Origin: Certhia americana
Lineage: Eukaryota > Chordata > Aves > Passeriformes > Certhiidae
Assembly (NCBI GenBank): GCA_018697195.1
Contig: CM031864.1
Coordinates: 25,740,086-25,804,085, forward strand
Direction of reading: 5' to 3'
Length of the DNA: 64,000 nucleotides
Shown here: in pieces, positions 1 through 14,400 of the stretch
Layout: each line of letters begins with the position of its first letter
Position numbering within the stretch: position 1 is the stretch's first letter
Position numbers and translations under genes: made by a program
Notes under the pieces: generated by a model
Told to the model about the DNA's origin: nothing
Seen by the model: the letters and a program-made list of their open reading frames with translations, nothing else
The model's database searches: none

Positions 1-2963
1 AATTTTAGATATATGGGGTTATAGGATGGCAGACATGTGAAGGCAAGATGGAGAAGTCTACACGGCTTCTGGGCTTCCTCCTTCTTCCTCATCTGCCTCC
101 ATGTTCTGCAGTGAGGTGGCACATTATCTTTGGTTTAGAGTCAAACTTTCTAACATGGCTAATAGTTATTGGAGAAGTATTATAAACACTGATCATGGGG
201 ATTGCAGTATAAATGTACACGCCACCCTGTGTGGGTGGGATTCGTGGGTTTTGTGCCTTGGACTCACCTGCAATGAAGAGCTCTGCTGGTCAGGAACAGA
301 ATGTATTGATAACAAAGAATAAACAATGAATGAAACATCAGAAGAGACAACTCATGGCCTTTCCTTCAATCTTGGGGCTGGGGAAAAAAGACTGTTTGCA
401 TTCTTGGGTCACGGAAAACAGCCAGCAGAGAAAAACACACAAAAATATTTTTTATAAACCCGAGAATTAATGGCATATTTAAAATTCAGCTGAACTGGCC
501 CCATTTCTCACAAGATCTAATAATGCAGCTGGTTAAAACACAGGGCCATCCCTGGCACAGTGCACCCTCTAGTCACCTATATTTCAGTAAACTTGAGGTG
601 AAACAAAAGGGCTCCTACAAACCAGGAGTGTCGAACAACAACGCCAGTCAGTCCTTCACGTTTTCCACATCAGAAATACTGCAAAGAAACACCACAACCA
701 TCTCAGGAAAGCCAAAGACAGTATTCAGGGTTTGTACATATTCTGAAACCACTGTGAAACGCATGGAAATTTAAAAGCATTCTAAGGTTTAAAACTTATT
801 ATACACAGATGGAATAAATATGCTTGGATGTTTTGTGGCTTTTCACTTAGAGGTATTAGGCAAGAATACATTCCAATAACATCTATTATTTTATGTATCT
901 ATTTTACTGACATAAATAACTAATTTTGGAAATTCTCCTAGTTAAATGATCCTTTCTTAGAATCATTTAAGTAACTACTTGTTGCAAGGTACTAAAGGAA
1001 ATATTTATCTTCACATTCATGAAATACTGCAAATAACTGTTTGGTCTTCACTCTGGGCAAAATAGACCCAATTAATATTCAAGCTTCATCAGAGCTTGAT
1101 ATAAGCTTGGAAAAATCTCCTATATTATCTGTGTTCTATCTCTGAAATAAATCCTTTTAACCTAGCCTACTCACAGCTCTAGTATTTGCATGTAAAAATC
1201 ACTCTAATGCATTAAAAGTAAGCTTCAAATGGATTTGAAATTTAAATACTGATGTCTGATATCTGAAACGCTTTGCTTAAAAAACTAATTTTACTCAAGC
1301 TGAAGTCACAAATTTATCTTTCTCTAGGCTTAAGGGAGCTAAAAAATATGCATAGAAACAGATGAGACAATGCAGCACATTAACCCAACTAAAAAAGGTT
1401 AAACATGCCCAAAACACAGGAGAAGCACCTTATCTCTATTTATAATTTAGATCTTTCTAGTTTAAACTCATCTCATACTTTGACACGAGAACAGGTTTAT
1501 TAAGACACAGTGTCTTCACAGGAACTCTTTATCTGCAAATGAAATGCATCTTTTGGGGCATTCTAAAATTAATTTACTAGAATTTGATAGACAGCCTGCA
1601 GTCCCACTGCTTTAGCTACTCCATCCTTAAAAATTTTCTAGCAATTCTTCCTGTAGTGGATGTCCACCTTATGGATTCTAAGGATCATTTTGAAAATGCG
1701 GTGTTCATATCACAGTTACAGCAAATTACTTTAATCTAAGAGTTACACTGAACACTTAGAAGGACTTGCTGTTCTCCTGAACACACTGGTGAGTTTGGAG
1801 CATATCCTTAGTTGCAATGTATGCTATATGCCTGAAGAATTAAGGAAAAAAAGATTAATTAAAACATCAAGAGATCTGAATTTCCACTGAGCTTGTCATG
1901 AAAGGCTGAGCAAAATGCTTCCCTTTCCAGCTCCTTTTCCTTTCAGTGTATTCAGGACAACCAAGAGACCATGATCAATACCAGGAAAGGACCATTGTAG
2001 GATCTTAGTTTGGGCTGTTCTTCCTCATTCATCTGAGAGTTCATTTTCACTGCTATTTCACATCACTGTGTAATCACTAGCTCCTGTGGGATTGGCTTTG
2101 GCATGCTGTTACACTGAGCTTTCCCATAAATTGCATCTCTCCATCCTGCTCATTTCTGACATCCTGCATTGAACAGCAGCAAGAATTCAGCTGAATCTTT
2201 TACTAAAGCACAGGCAGAGAAGGAGCTCTAATGCTCATTGTCAGTATTTTGGCACATGCACCTCCACCCCATGCTCTAGGTATTCATTCTTCAGCAGAAA
2301 AAAAAGCAATTAGCAATGTCATTTTGTTACCACAGGATTTCTGGAAGGCCATGCTTTTAAGCAGCAGTTATTGTATATTATAGTTATGCAAATTCTTTTA
2401 TTTCCAGCCTTTATTATATTTGAGCCTTTATTATATTTGTTTCTCAGGCACAGCACCCACAAACACTGGATAAATTCTCTTGTAAGGATATGCTTATGTC
2501 AACCCATATTCTTTACCAGCATCACTAGGGTTTTCTCTTATTTTCTGGAAATTAACTTTGAGCAAAGGATGTTGCCAATACCCTGAGCTCAATTTTTCAG
2601 GAATAGAATTGTCTTAAGGGTGGTGCATTCTTTATAATTTTCATCTTCAAACCAACTGCTTCGGTCACAAAAATGTATGACTCATTCTGAAGTGAATAAA
2701 AGAAGACTGCCTGCAAGAACTCCCACCCTCCAGATAAATCTCTGATGATGCACTGAAACAAGATTGCTGTGTGCAGAGGGAAAAGACTTTTTTTCTTTGG
2801 TCTGCAAAGCACCTCCCTTTTCCTTTGGAAGGAGAGAAGCTTGTAAGGACAACCTGCTACTTTCCTTAAACACCTTCTCCTAGCATGTCCTTTACAAATG
2901 TAACTCCCTCCTCATGTCAGAATCTGACATCCAAAGCCCGTTCTAATCTTTTTGGTATAAGAG

Positions 2964-2982
2964 GAAAAAAAAAAAAAAAAAA
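2964..2982. repeat. Poly-A homopolymer
   Basis: A run of about 19 A in intergenic DNA, without a recognisable retroposed body in front of it. Confidence 0.8.
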
Positions 2983-5900
2983 GAGAAGAGGTTCCTTCCC
3001 ACTGTCTATGCTAGATAGGGAATCTTCACAGTCTAGCCAAGGCAAATAGTCTTTCTTCAAACTAGGCCTTTATTGCAGGCAGGTATTATCTATAAACCTG
3101 TCAGCCCATCAGAGAGTGATGCAAACTGCTTAATTCTCTTCTGGAGAGATTTTCTTTTCCTTGGAGTCCTCATTACAGCTCAGAGTCCCTCAAAATGTTG
3201 CATTAAAGAGCCCTCAGCACAGAGAGCATTGTGACAAAAACAGAACAGACCATGTTTGGTGACACCCACTCATTCTTAAGTGTCAGTTATAGAAAACACA
3301 GGAAACTGTTGCCAGACTTTGGTGTTCCTTTTCTCTTGGCAGTGATGCCAATCAAGATACAAAAGCCAGTCAGAAACACCTGAGCTCCCATGCTGTGCCT
3401 TGGGGAAGAGGTGTCCTTTCCTGTTGCTGACTGATGATTAAATATGTCCCAGAGCACTGCAGTTGATAACCCACATTCTTCTCCTAGTCATGCATCATGT
3501 TCATATATTCTATATGGGGGTGACTGAGCTGGGATGGAGAGATGCTTCTGTTTTCTCTTTCTGGGAACATTACAAGGATTTTCTCCCTGACTACCGTTTG
3601 TGATGGGTTTAATCTAAGCCCTGGAAGGGTAAGTAATACCAATAACAGTAACCAATAAAATGGATTTCTGACACTGTAGTTTCCTAAATGTAAAACCAGA
3701 CTATAACATACCCATCTATGCAGTAAAAAATATTATTACATTTTTAAATATCACATGTTTACAGCCAAAGGTTGACATCAGTACAAATTATAGCTCTGTA
3801 AAGTACACCAGAAAACCAGTTCTGGGACTTCAGACTCTAAGCACAAAGGCAATCCCCAATTAAAACTAGACATGCCAATGGCCAAAGCCCTATATCACAA
3901 AGGGCTCCAAATTTCATAATCCTAATCTGAAATTCTCTAACACTGATCTTAAGTACTAGATGAGATTTCTCCTAATTCGAATCCTATCTCTGCAATCCTC
4001 AGATAATGTATATATTGATGTGCTGAATTATTAAGTCCAATCTTTCTCATAGGCAGAGATTAATCTTGCTATTAAAGTAAAATACTGTAAAAAAATACCA
4101 GTTTTTACATTTTAAAGTAAAAAATGGCTGTGGGTCATGTCTGCTGTCATTTTTTGGGCTGTACAAGCCTAAATATTTACTCCAGACAACATCCTTAGGC
4201 TAACCTCAACAATAAAGTTGACATATCCCTACAGTAATAGCCAAAGCAACTGAAACACACAAATCTCTGAAAATTTAGACCAAACCTGAAATATATAAAT
4301 TGAACTTTAATGAAAGACCCATAAATGCTATTACTAAGCATATACTGAATGTTAGCCATACATTTTTGTATCATGAAGATCCCAAACCGAGTTTTACTGT
4401 GGAGATCAATTCCTATGATAATGCAGAAGGCTGATCTTTGTCAGCACTCAGCCCTCCTGTTAACCTCCTAGTGCCAGAGCTCCAATACCAGAAGCCCTGA
4501 CTGTGAGCCCAAATAAATGCTTAGTAATACCAGTATGTTGATCAATCCCTACAGTAAATGAGAGCAGCAGTGCCGTGCCAGGCACCTCCCTAAAACTGAA
4601 CACTATGAAGTTGAATCACTGACTTATAATCTAACTTTAATTCAAACCATAAAATTAATTTGAAGTCTAGAAGGGGGATGAATCATTGAAACAGAAAAGC
4701 TGCCAGTCCTCTTTTAACTCCTTGGGCTTTTAAAATCCACAGAGGCTCATCTTTCCAAAACATGACCTTGACCCCAACCTCCAGCATAGTCACCCCTCAG
4801 GGGGGATATGGGACTAGTTCACATCCCCAGCCCCAATAGCTGTGAGTACTGGCAGTCCATGCTGTGAAGGAGAACTGTTTAGGAGAGGTAAGGAACTCCC
4901 TGCCAGAAGGGAGCTCCTGCCACCCATTCTGGTGCCCTTGAGAAACAGGTAATTACATGGGCTTTCAGTTTTAGATTTTTAAAACATAATACTCAACTCT
5001 AACCCCAGACTTAATTACAGGCAAACAGAAGCCAATGCCTAGAAATTTCCTGATATACCAGAAAGATATCTGGATAGCAACTACAGCTTGGGGTTTTTAA
5101 AAAATTTCATTTTCCCTCATCAGTTAAGGTCAAGAAATTTGCCTTTGCTGCAGATCATTCCTGCTTCAGATTAGCACTGTACTACCACTGATCTAACATA
5201 ACCTTGCTGAATAATTTACATATTTGCCATTGTTTCATTTGTAGACAGAAAATTCCTGTTATGTTTGAAGTACAAACTCAGAGTTGCTGAGCCTCAGCGC
5301 CCTGCTTGGAGCTGCTGCAATCATGCTGTGCTTGTGCAGTTCTTACAGAAGGTCTGAGAAGAAAGCAGTTTTTTTAGAGGTAGAGTTCATGTTGAAAGCT
5401 TTTAAAAGAATACAACAATTTCAAAGGTCATTGAAACTGAAGGGGAAGTGAACATTTTCTTGTGTTTTAAATACCTTTACCTCTACCAAAGAAAAGGGGA
5501 TTTATCATGCTGAGACAACTCACTCTGCCAAACACCCAAGCAAACCTTGTTCACTGTAGGTGTCTTTTAAACAACAAATTTGAATAGACAGAAGTACTGA
5601 ACATTTCACAGAAATAATTCAGATTCCTGTAAAACAGTAAAGAAGCAAGCAAGAAAGCTTGCTTACTGCCTTCTATAGCAAGAAAGAAAGTAGGTTCCAC
5701 AAGCCTCTGGCAGCTTTAACCAACATTAATATACAGTATTTAATAGTGCCAGGAGGGTTTTTGTACAGGAGCTTGTTATCTGACCTTTGAGAGCTTCCAG
5801 TTGAATGTACATCAGAAGTTACTATTCAGTTTTCACTCTGAAGTAAGCAACAGCAGAAAACTTCTGACAAAGAAAAAAAAAACCCTCTTCTTAGAGCTAT

Positions 5901-6039
5901 AGACATTAAAATCTACTCATCACTCTTCTGTACAATTATGCTGATCCAGGAAGATTTCCCCCTTGGCATATACGCATTCAAACAGATTATTTTTGCATGA
6001 GTACAGAAGAAGTGAAAGCTTGAAAATGTGTTAAAATAT

Positions 6040-6060
6040 TATAACATATACTATGTTATA
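6040..6060. repeat. Perfect 9-bp inverted repeat with 3-bp loop
   Basis: TATAACATA, spacer TAC, then TATGTTATA. The arms are exact reverse complements. It lies in AT-rich intergenic DNA and no function is implied. Confidence 0.75.
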
Positions 6061-9000
6061 GTAGCCTGAGTGTGATGTCTAAGAAAGATGGTTCTTTATG
6101 TTACAAGAAAATTACTTCATACCAAGGCTGTCTGACACCTTTCCACTGCTCTTTTGCCAAACTGAGGGTGTTATTTTTCAGCCATATGAAAAATGGTCAC
6201 TGTTTCTGGGAGCCTCTACTATCTGTCCTGAAGGGGTAATGACATAACTAAACTGAAAGAACTGTCTGCATCTTTCATTCCAAAGGTTTCCAGGAGCCAG
6301 TGCTAATTCAGCTCCTACTGTTGAACTTAGAATTCTGGTTTAACTGCTAAATACAATTTCCTACATTACAGACAGACATATATAACTTCTTGCTCTCCTA
6401 GATTTATTTTTCTCATGTTAATTTTCTTCATTCTTCTTGTCCTGGGCCATTCTTCACGTTAATCAAATGTTGCTTGACTTTTTTTATTCCTATAGTTAAA
6501 TCTCTTGTTTTCTTGCAGCTATGATTCAGTAGAATTAGTTCATACACTATATGAATAACGAAGAACAAACAATATGAAATATATTTCATTTTGTGAGACA
6601 TTTTTTATGAAACAGTACTCACTTTATCAGCTATCTGTATTCAAATCTACAACCATTTCACTAGGCCCAGGTTCAGAGAGGAATAACTCCTGTACGGGAA
6701 AAGAAAGAGAAGTTGAACACTTCTTATTTAATGAGGTCCTGTTCTGCCAGACATTCCCCAAAAGATTTTTCACAGCAATTTTCTGCCACTAGGTCTGACC
6801 TGTTGTATGAATCAGAGCACAGACTCCACATAAAATGAGATTCCAGTCTAGCTCAGATAAATCCATGCTCTAGCTTTGGAATAAAACCCTTTAAAATTAC
6901 TTTAGAGAAACATGTGAGGACCCACTGAGAAATATTATGACAGCTATAAAGTGATGTTCTTAGGGCCAAGGCTCCAGAGAAGTCCATTACATCCATAGAT
7001 GTAACTAGCCAGCAAATCCACTTCTCCTCCTGCTCTTCCAAGATGTCTGCAGCTATACTGAGTTTAAAGGCTTTTCTGGAATAAAAAGATTTCTGCTACT
7101 ACTGCTATTGGTAGTACTATAAAAATAACACAGACCTGCAGATTCTATCCTTCTTCCATCTATCATTATGGGCTCGCCTGAGATTTCTGTGAGAACAAAT
7201 ATAACATCTAAGTCATATTTCCTCTCCACTTCTTACTTTTAAAAAAATTTCTCACCTTTTTCAGAATTGGAAATACAATAAATTTATATTTACATCAGCT
7301 AGATGATGTATGTGAGTGTTTTGAGCCTTGGTGCAGCAGAATTCTTTGCAGTACTACTGCTACTCATAAACCACAGAAAAGGTAGGGTGTAAATATTCCT
7401 TTGTCTTAAAAGCCAGAGGTGCTCTTTCAAATTAACTTTATTTCCCCCCACAATCAGATAAAATGCCAGTGAAAGTTGTGCATGAAAGAAAGTGACAGGA
7501 AGCACCTTGGATCAATTATCAGTTGTCCCAGAATTGTAATCCCATGAGCTTCCCACATGAAGGTTTCTACCTCCTCTACACCATTCCCTTACTTGCTCTC
7601 CCAAGAGTCCAGCCCTGTCAATCCTACCTGAAAGATCAAAAGTTTTTTGTGATTCTTGATTAATTTTTCTTAATAACTTCAGTGAGACCTCCAGCATTCT
7701 CATTTAACTTGCATTTGCATTCCTTCTATGATTCCTTTTATGTGAAATAAGGGTTCACTAATCAATGAATATTTAACAGGCCAACGCTACAAATATCTTT
7801 TCCCTTTTCTCTTGCTCATCTCAGTTTGTCTGTATCACTTCTGCTGGGATTCTGCAGCAGCTCTTCCTGAGTCTTCACAGGAAGTCAGAGCACCCAAGGC
7901 AACTTAGTGTTCAGCTGAAAATCACAGGATATATTGAGGATCCTGATGGATTTAAGAGAGGGGATCAATGATGGAACTCAAAAAGCAGTAAGGCTTCAGT
8001 CAGACCAGGCCCAGATCATCCCAACAACTGTTGTCTGAGATTTCAGAGAGTTATATTTTCCATGTGACCCCAGTGGATATGATCACATTCCCAGACCACT
8101 ATCATAAATGTGGCTGACTGATGAGCTTGTGGAAAAGCCAAGGCCTGGAAAGGCATCACCAGGTCATGGGGATCAGCGTAAGGAATCTGTTCATCCAGAA
8201 ATAAAAAATAACAGCAATTGTGCTGTAATTGGGATCATTGCAGTACATAGGCAAAACATGGTTTGTAAGGAAAGGCTTTTTTTTTTTAAACCTCCCCTGT
8301 TTTTTTTAAATGCCATCTACTAAGGAAGTTGGAAAAGTACAGATAAGATTCTGGATACACTTGCCAAGGTTTGATGAAGGGTTTACATTGCCTGAAAGCC
8401 TTGCCAAATTAATGGCCAGTTGATATCTAAGTGAAGCAATAAAAATCAGTTAAAAAATAAGGTTCTCTCTTTTTCATTGGAGTGACTAACCACAATATTA
8501 GGTCCCATGTGCTGCTTTAAGACAAATTAAAATACTGGTGAAGCCATGTATCCTTATTTACTCATCAGGAATGTAATGAGTCTTGTTTCCCTAAAGGCAG
8601 CTGAAATCAAAAGAAGGAATGGAACATTTTGTGCTTTCCCTGTGTTATATCTGTGTTTGGGATGGAGCTTTCCCTCCCCTGCTCCTCTCTGGGCCCTTCT
8701 CCCTGGCACACCAACATAGGCACAGCAGCAGGAGCACACTCTGCCCAGCACATATGCCGAGTGCTCTTCTTGCCACCTAAGAAAATCCCTAACAATAATT
8801 TAAAGCAGGATTTCAAAATAAATGCCTAAAAACAAAGGGAAGACCAGCAAAAGCTGGTCAGGATCAGCTCCCACCTGAGTGTTGTCTGACCACCCATCTC
8901 AATGTCACAGTGACACTACAACTTAGAGGTGTCTTAAGTGCTCTTCAAAGCCTGTTGGTCCACTTAATGAAATTCTTTTCACTCAAACTTTGCAAGCCCA

Positions 9001-9210
9001 TGTGACCTCCAACATCCCAAAGCTTCAAATCAGAAGAGAAATGAAACAATACAGTCCTACCAAAAGGAACATATGTAACACAATGTAGCAGCTAGTCAGG
9101 ACAACCTATATTTCAAGTATCTATGTACCTAATTGTATGACTCAGTTGAGCCCTGGCACGTTAACAGAAAAATGATAATAATTTTGATCTTCTGTTTCTT
9201 TTTACTGAGT

Positions 9211-9256
9211 CATATATATACATATATATACATACACACAGAGACATACATATATC
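9211..9256. repeat. TA/CA microsatellite
   Basis: Alternating catatatata units running into a cataca/cacaca tract. Simple sequence in the intergenic region. Confidence 0.8.
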
Positions 9257-10753
9257 CACCTCAGGTAGCCAACCAGTATTACTTGGGACTCACAATTGCA
9301 CCAGCTGAGAATTGATGGAAAAGACACCAAATCTCCTCCATGTCATGGATCTCAACGTAAGGACACACATATTAATTTAGTCTTAGATGTTTTGCTTGAT
9401 CAAATTATAAATTACTTAACTTATAAGGATTTCAGTACTTTGCTAAGAAAGTGCTCATCATTGTTCCTATTTGGCTACTCTAACAAGTACTTCCTCCACA
9501 GGCTTCAAATAATCGTAGACAGCCATCATTCTACCCGAGCCAGGGTTTCTCTGTCCAGCTTATAGTCAACTAAAGACAGCCCTCAAACTCTTACTACAAG
9601 ACATGCAATATACATTTCTTTTTGTATGACCTATGGATTAAACTCCATAAAATCTCAGTCTCCCCTTTTCCACAAAGCAGAGTAAGAGTTACTCCATTTA
9701 ATTGAAGTAAATAGTTATTCCATCTGCCCACAATCCAAAAAGACGGAATGAAAATCTCTCTGTTGTGATAATACAGAAAATACACTAAAGCTGTACAGTC
9801 AATGAACCAAGTGAGGGAAACATTCAAACACATGTTTAAACCCAGTGCTGTTCAGCCTTATTTTCCTTAAGAGACTCATTCTAATTTGAAGTCCTTTTCT
9901 CATCTGGGATCAATGTGTACTATACCATATTTATTATTTGGGGTTAACAGAACTACTTTGGGACTCAAGTAATATCGTAAAGGAGAAGAATTAAAGTATT
10001 AAAAAAAGAAGTATTAAAGGCATTTAGGATAATTTCTGAATAAAAAGTCCCTCCCAAACCCCAAGAGTCAGGACTGCAAAAGTTTCAGTTAAAACCTCCT
10101 TTAGCTCTGAGAGTTACAAATGACCATTTCCACTATCCTGAATCTGAAAACAATAAACACAAAGACCATTAAAACAATTAAGGACTCCTTCATTCACTTT
10201 TGATGTCCTACATATCATATGTTCAATAACTTTGAGATTTGACTCAATTCTTTGATTTCTAGCCAATGCCTTGGCTGTGCTTCCACTCAGTTCAGGGGAA
10301 AGTACAAAATATTCAGTGCAAGTGTTGTATTACTTATGTCTGTATGAATTAGCTCTCACAACTTTTTGGAGAAGATACACCATCAGTAGCAGATAAAACT
10401 GCATAATTTCAGGCTACTGTCACCTAAGCTCCATTTGACAGGAAAGAAAATACACTCAGCATTTGCCTGTGATGATTTTTTATTGCTCTGCAATACTCTC
10501 TAATGCCTTCCAGCTGTACTGAGGACAATTTGTTCATTTCTCTCAGAAATCAAAATGTGTTTTGACTAGTAAGTCCCTATTTAGTTTTTTCTGTAATCGT
10601 TTTTCTTAATGGGAGTATTTTCCAGATGTTGTGTTAGTCTAGTCATCTGGGCCCTCTTCCAAGCCCTGTGGAAAGTTTGCTGTCATGAGCTGTCATTGGT
10701 GGTGTGTTTAGCAAGCTGCCTAATTACCTGACCCCAACACAGTTCCAAAGCAA

Positions 10754-10760
10754 TATATAA
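10754..10760 (+). promoter_or_regulatory. PRG4: Putative PRG4 TATA box
   Basis: TATATAA lies 43 bp upstream of a clean 5' splice site (ag|gtaagt at 10802/10803), which places a start site near 10785. Upstream is an inverted CCAAT motif (cattggtgg, about 10695) and homeobox/forkhead-like words (taattac, tgtttag). A TATA promoter fits a strongly regulated, tissue-restricted gene such as lubricin. The position is inferred from spacing; no transcript evidence is available. Confidence 0.6.
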
Positions 10761-10784
10761 GGACTCTGGAACAGCCTTGGGAGC

Positions 10785-10802
10785 AGACACACTCTCTGCT
10801 AG
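10785..10802 (+). other. PRG4: PRG4 exon 1, short non-coding leader (predicted)
   Basis: The bases after the TATA box end in ctctctgctag followed by gtaagtg, a near-consensus donor. There is no ATG in this piece, and the first coding exon has its own acceptor at 11356-11357, so exon 1 would be an untranslated leader of only about 18 nt if the start site lies 25-30 bp below the TATA box. The 5' end is approximate. Confidence 0.45.
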
Positions 10803-11357
10803 GTAAGTGCTACACCTGTCTCTACCCAGAGCTCTTCTTCAATAGGAAAACAAGGAACTGGGACAGAAAACCCAAAGTTTTCCTTTTGAAAGAAGATTTA
10901 CTTTTAGCCTGTTTCCATTTGACATATTTCAATATGTTAGGTTTATAAAATTATGTTGCTGAATAACTAATTTTCTGTCAGTATTTGGTTTTATTATAGA
11001 TTTACATTTATCAGTATTATACCTTTAAACATTGTTGTGCTGAAGCATACCCATGTTAGAAGACAACTGTGACTGTCTTCATGTAATAGAACTCTGCAAA
11101 AACTTATTTCTATTACATGTTAATAATTAATTTCTATAGTCTTACTACAGAATTTAACAGTTAATTGAATAATAATCAAGAGGGAATTTATGGAGCAATT
11201 CTAAATTAGCAATTTTTCCTTGAACAATTTTCTTATTTATTTTTTTATTTTATTATGTTTTTATCAAACTAGTCCTATATATAAAGATATGCACTGCATT
11301 TTAAAAATTATGAATTAAGTGAATTGCAGATAGTGATGTGAGATTATTTATTTTTAG

Positions 11358-11456
11358 GAATGATGTCGTACCTGAAAGTTATGATTATATGGAACATATT
11401 TTGCTTATCCCTGGTGGTCCTTTCACTGTCCTTGATTCCAGAGGTGTCTTCTCAAG
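11358..11456 (+). CDS. PRG4: PRG4 exon 2: start codon and signal peptide
   Basis: The acceptor tttatttttag precedes gaATGATG. The frame begins [14 protein letters not shown], followed by a hydrophobic core and EVSSQ. Human lubricin has QQVSSQ at the same place, so cleavage is expected between S31 and Q32. The donor is gtactg at 11457, after the first base of a codon (phase 1). Coding starts at 11360. Confidence 0.9.
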
Positions 11457-14400
11457 GTACTGTAACACACAAAGCTGAAGGGAGGGTGTGTAGGAGTGTG
11501 TGTCTGACACACATTAAGAATATTTCAAATGCATCTTCATAAAAATACTAAATTCTAAAACTTTATTCAAGTAGAAAATACGATTCAGTTTTATCATCAC
11601 TGAATATTTTCATAAGTAAATTTTAGTGTAGCATGGTCCTTTTTTTTAAGGAATGACAAAAAAAAAATATGAATGTAATGCAAAACCAGTAGAAACCTGT
11701 TACTTATTCTGTAGAAAGTCTACAGAGCCTCTTGCCTTCATACTGGCATATTCAGACTTAGTGATTTGCAGTTTGATTTAGGAAGAATCTAACAGGAGAA
11801 TATCCACAAAGGTTGGCTAGAAATATTTCAATAAACTCAGGAAAAGGAAAGTCTCTACCTTGCTAAGTGCTTTCCCATTAAAGGCACCATTATTACACCA
11901 CTGAGGCAAATTTGGGGAATTATTTGTCTAATGATACTCCAAGCTCTATAATTGATTCCTAACATTAACATTGTTATGTTATTCCTAAAGTAACATTGTT
12001 ATGGTGAAGCTAAAAATGCCACCTGACAAATCCTGTGCTGTTGCAGTTCTCTGGTAGCTCCCAAATTTTCAGGAGGAGAACACTGGATATTATTTGCTGG
12101 TAGAAAATTATTTATTGCTACTTAATAGCAGAAGGCACAATGTCATGTGTCCAAGCAGCTCCTCAGGGCACAACCCATGCCTGATGTGACCTTACACTGA
12201 CCCCTTGACAACTGATGCCTTCCCACCGGTTTCAGCAAAATTGAAAACTTTTGCCAACAGCAGCCAGGACCATTCAGGCATTTTCCTTACAAGTAACTCC
12301 ATAGCTTACAAGCCATAAACTTGAAAGAAACAAATGAATGAAGAGGGATAACTATTGGACTACTGTATATAAATTACATAACTTTGGGAATTATTTTCTT
12401 TCCATAAAGGAAGAAGGGTTCAATACATTGGGCATACATCCATAAAGGAAGATGTCCATCTTGTCTTTTCAATTGCTGTATTAATAGCCAGTAACTCAAG
12501 TCCATTAATGTCTCCAGTTATATCCCTTGGTTCCACTTTTCTATTTGTAGCAAAGTGGTAACAAGCATTGCAACTACTGGCTGAAAATCACAGTAATATG
12601 TAATAGATACAATATTTGTTATTCCATGCTCTTTCTTCAGACACACACACAGGTGGAATGTGCACTGTTGGAAATTGTCTTCAGTGTTGTGTTGTGTTAC
12701 ATGTTATTTCCTTGTTGATCCTCAGTGTTTCAGCTGATTATCTGTTTGAGCTTGCTGATTGTTCAGCTTCTTTGTTTGTATTTAGGGATGCTTCACTTGT
12801 GGTCCTGCATGTTTCATTTCCAGAAGAAGCTGTTAGCTGGTTGTGCTAGCAGAGATTTCACAGAGGAAGGGGAGGGTGGCAGGGTAAATATCTGATTTGG
12901 CAGCAGAAGGTAGCAAGGTACTGCCAAGCTGGAATGCTCACAGGTTAAAGCAAGATACTTACTGATGTCTTGTTTACCACCTGTTGTCTGTACCATTTCT
13001 TATCATCCAGCATTTCCCAGCAGTCTGGCAGTAAAGCCATTCTGGGATGAGCTTTTCTGTTAGTCTGCTAGTAAGTAATCTAATTAACAAACTGTAATTC
13101 ATAGGTGTTGCAGGGCTAGATATCAACTGTTTTTAACCTTAGAGCTGATGCCAAATTCTTCCCTGATATCAGGGGAAAAAAGCATAGTGTAGGAAGTAGG
13201 CAGATTTTGAAACCTCAGATAAAAATGGCTTCAGGGACCTGAATTTATTATGAGAGTACTCTCCAGTTTGCAAGATAACTTGGTTAGATGGGTTTTTAGA
13301 AACAGCATCATCAACAGTAAAAATCAGACACCTAGGGGGTCTGTCAGGTATGGGTGTGCAGACACACGCCTATTACTATACAGAGGGTGAATCAAATTGG
13401 AGAATAAGTCAGCAAAGCTGATACATTGTCTAAGGGGCTAGTTTGGATGCCTATGGTCATACTGCAGAAACAATCCTCAAGGATTCCTTAGTTTACAGAA
13501 GAAATGGGTTAAGTTAGCTCAATGGAAGACCCCTCTAACCTGAACATGTGCTGCTGCTGGTCCTCAGGCTTGCTCAGAGCAAAACTCTGTTCCCCACACC
13601 TTTAGGAGGGGTCATACCAGGCCCTCAGCTTCTGCAGTACTGAGTGAAGAAACCACATTCTGTAGGAAAAAAGAAAGAAACTTTATTCCTTTTCCATTCA
13701 GCATTTCCTTAAATACCATTGTGGTTTGGCAACACTCACACCAGTGTTGTGTGATTTTAGATGTATCAAGCTGTACAGGGAGATGTGGGGCAGGGTATTC
13801 TAGAGAGCATGACTGCCAGTGTGATTTTAACTGTCACCACTACATGGAGTGCTGCCCTGACTTCAGGAAAGTCTGCACAGTGGGTAAGTTCCCAAACACA
13901 GCCAGTTCCTCTCCTCAAAATTCCCCTCCCAGCTCCCCACCACACCAGTGTTTCCTCTCTGAATGCTTAAATGTCTGTTGGTTCGCTGTGTCCTTGTTCC
14001 CTCTCATACATGTACTGTTGTCCCTCTCAAGTACTCAGCATAACCTCTTGCAATCCAAAGAAAATTGTGTATGCACAGGTTATTGCTAAGCAAAGAATTT
14101 TGCTTTTTTGAAAAACAGAACTAGGCAAGATGAGCAAAACCAGTTTACTGCTTGTTTTCTACCCCTTAGTGCATTTGTACTGTATGTGTCTGTCTCTTAT
14201 ACAAAGAAAAAAAGTGGCAAAAGCCAATTCAGGGTTTTTCAGAAAGAAATTCTGACCTATTCCAACTCAAATTTAAGATGTGTGGATGCTGAGGGTTCTA
14301 ATCCAAAGCCAGGGTGTCCTTCCATGAACAAAAATTGACTCTGAATCTTGACCATGTCCAGAGTCTGCGGGAAAAGGTGGTCGGATGAGTATTAATTTAT

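Larger units (their letters stand above)
1..10740. other. Intergenic region upstream of PRG4
   Basis: No reading frame here resembles a known protein. The short open frames (longest under 90 codons) lack homology I recognise and lack flanking splice signals that would join them. The region is AT-rich with simple repeats (poly-A at about 2964-2982, a TA/CA tract at about 9211-9256) and small inverted repeats. In human the upstream neighbour of PRG4 is HMCN1, so the left end could hold its distal 3' flank, but nothing in the sequence proves this. Confidence 0.6.

Noticed and set aside
101..774. Two short open frames (73 and 83 codons) at the left end
   Set aside because: No recognisable homology, no splice context, and lengths expected by chance.
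4880..4920. Imperfect inverted repeat around gaactccctgccagaagggagctc
   Set aside because: Only 9 bp with one mismatch; no transcript or conservation evidence, well within chance.
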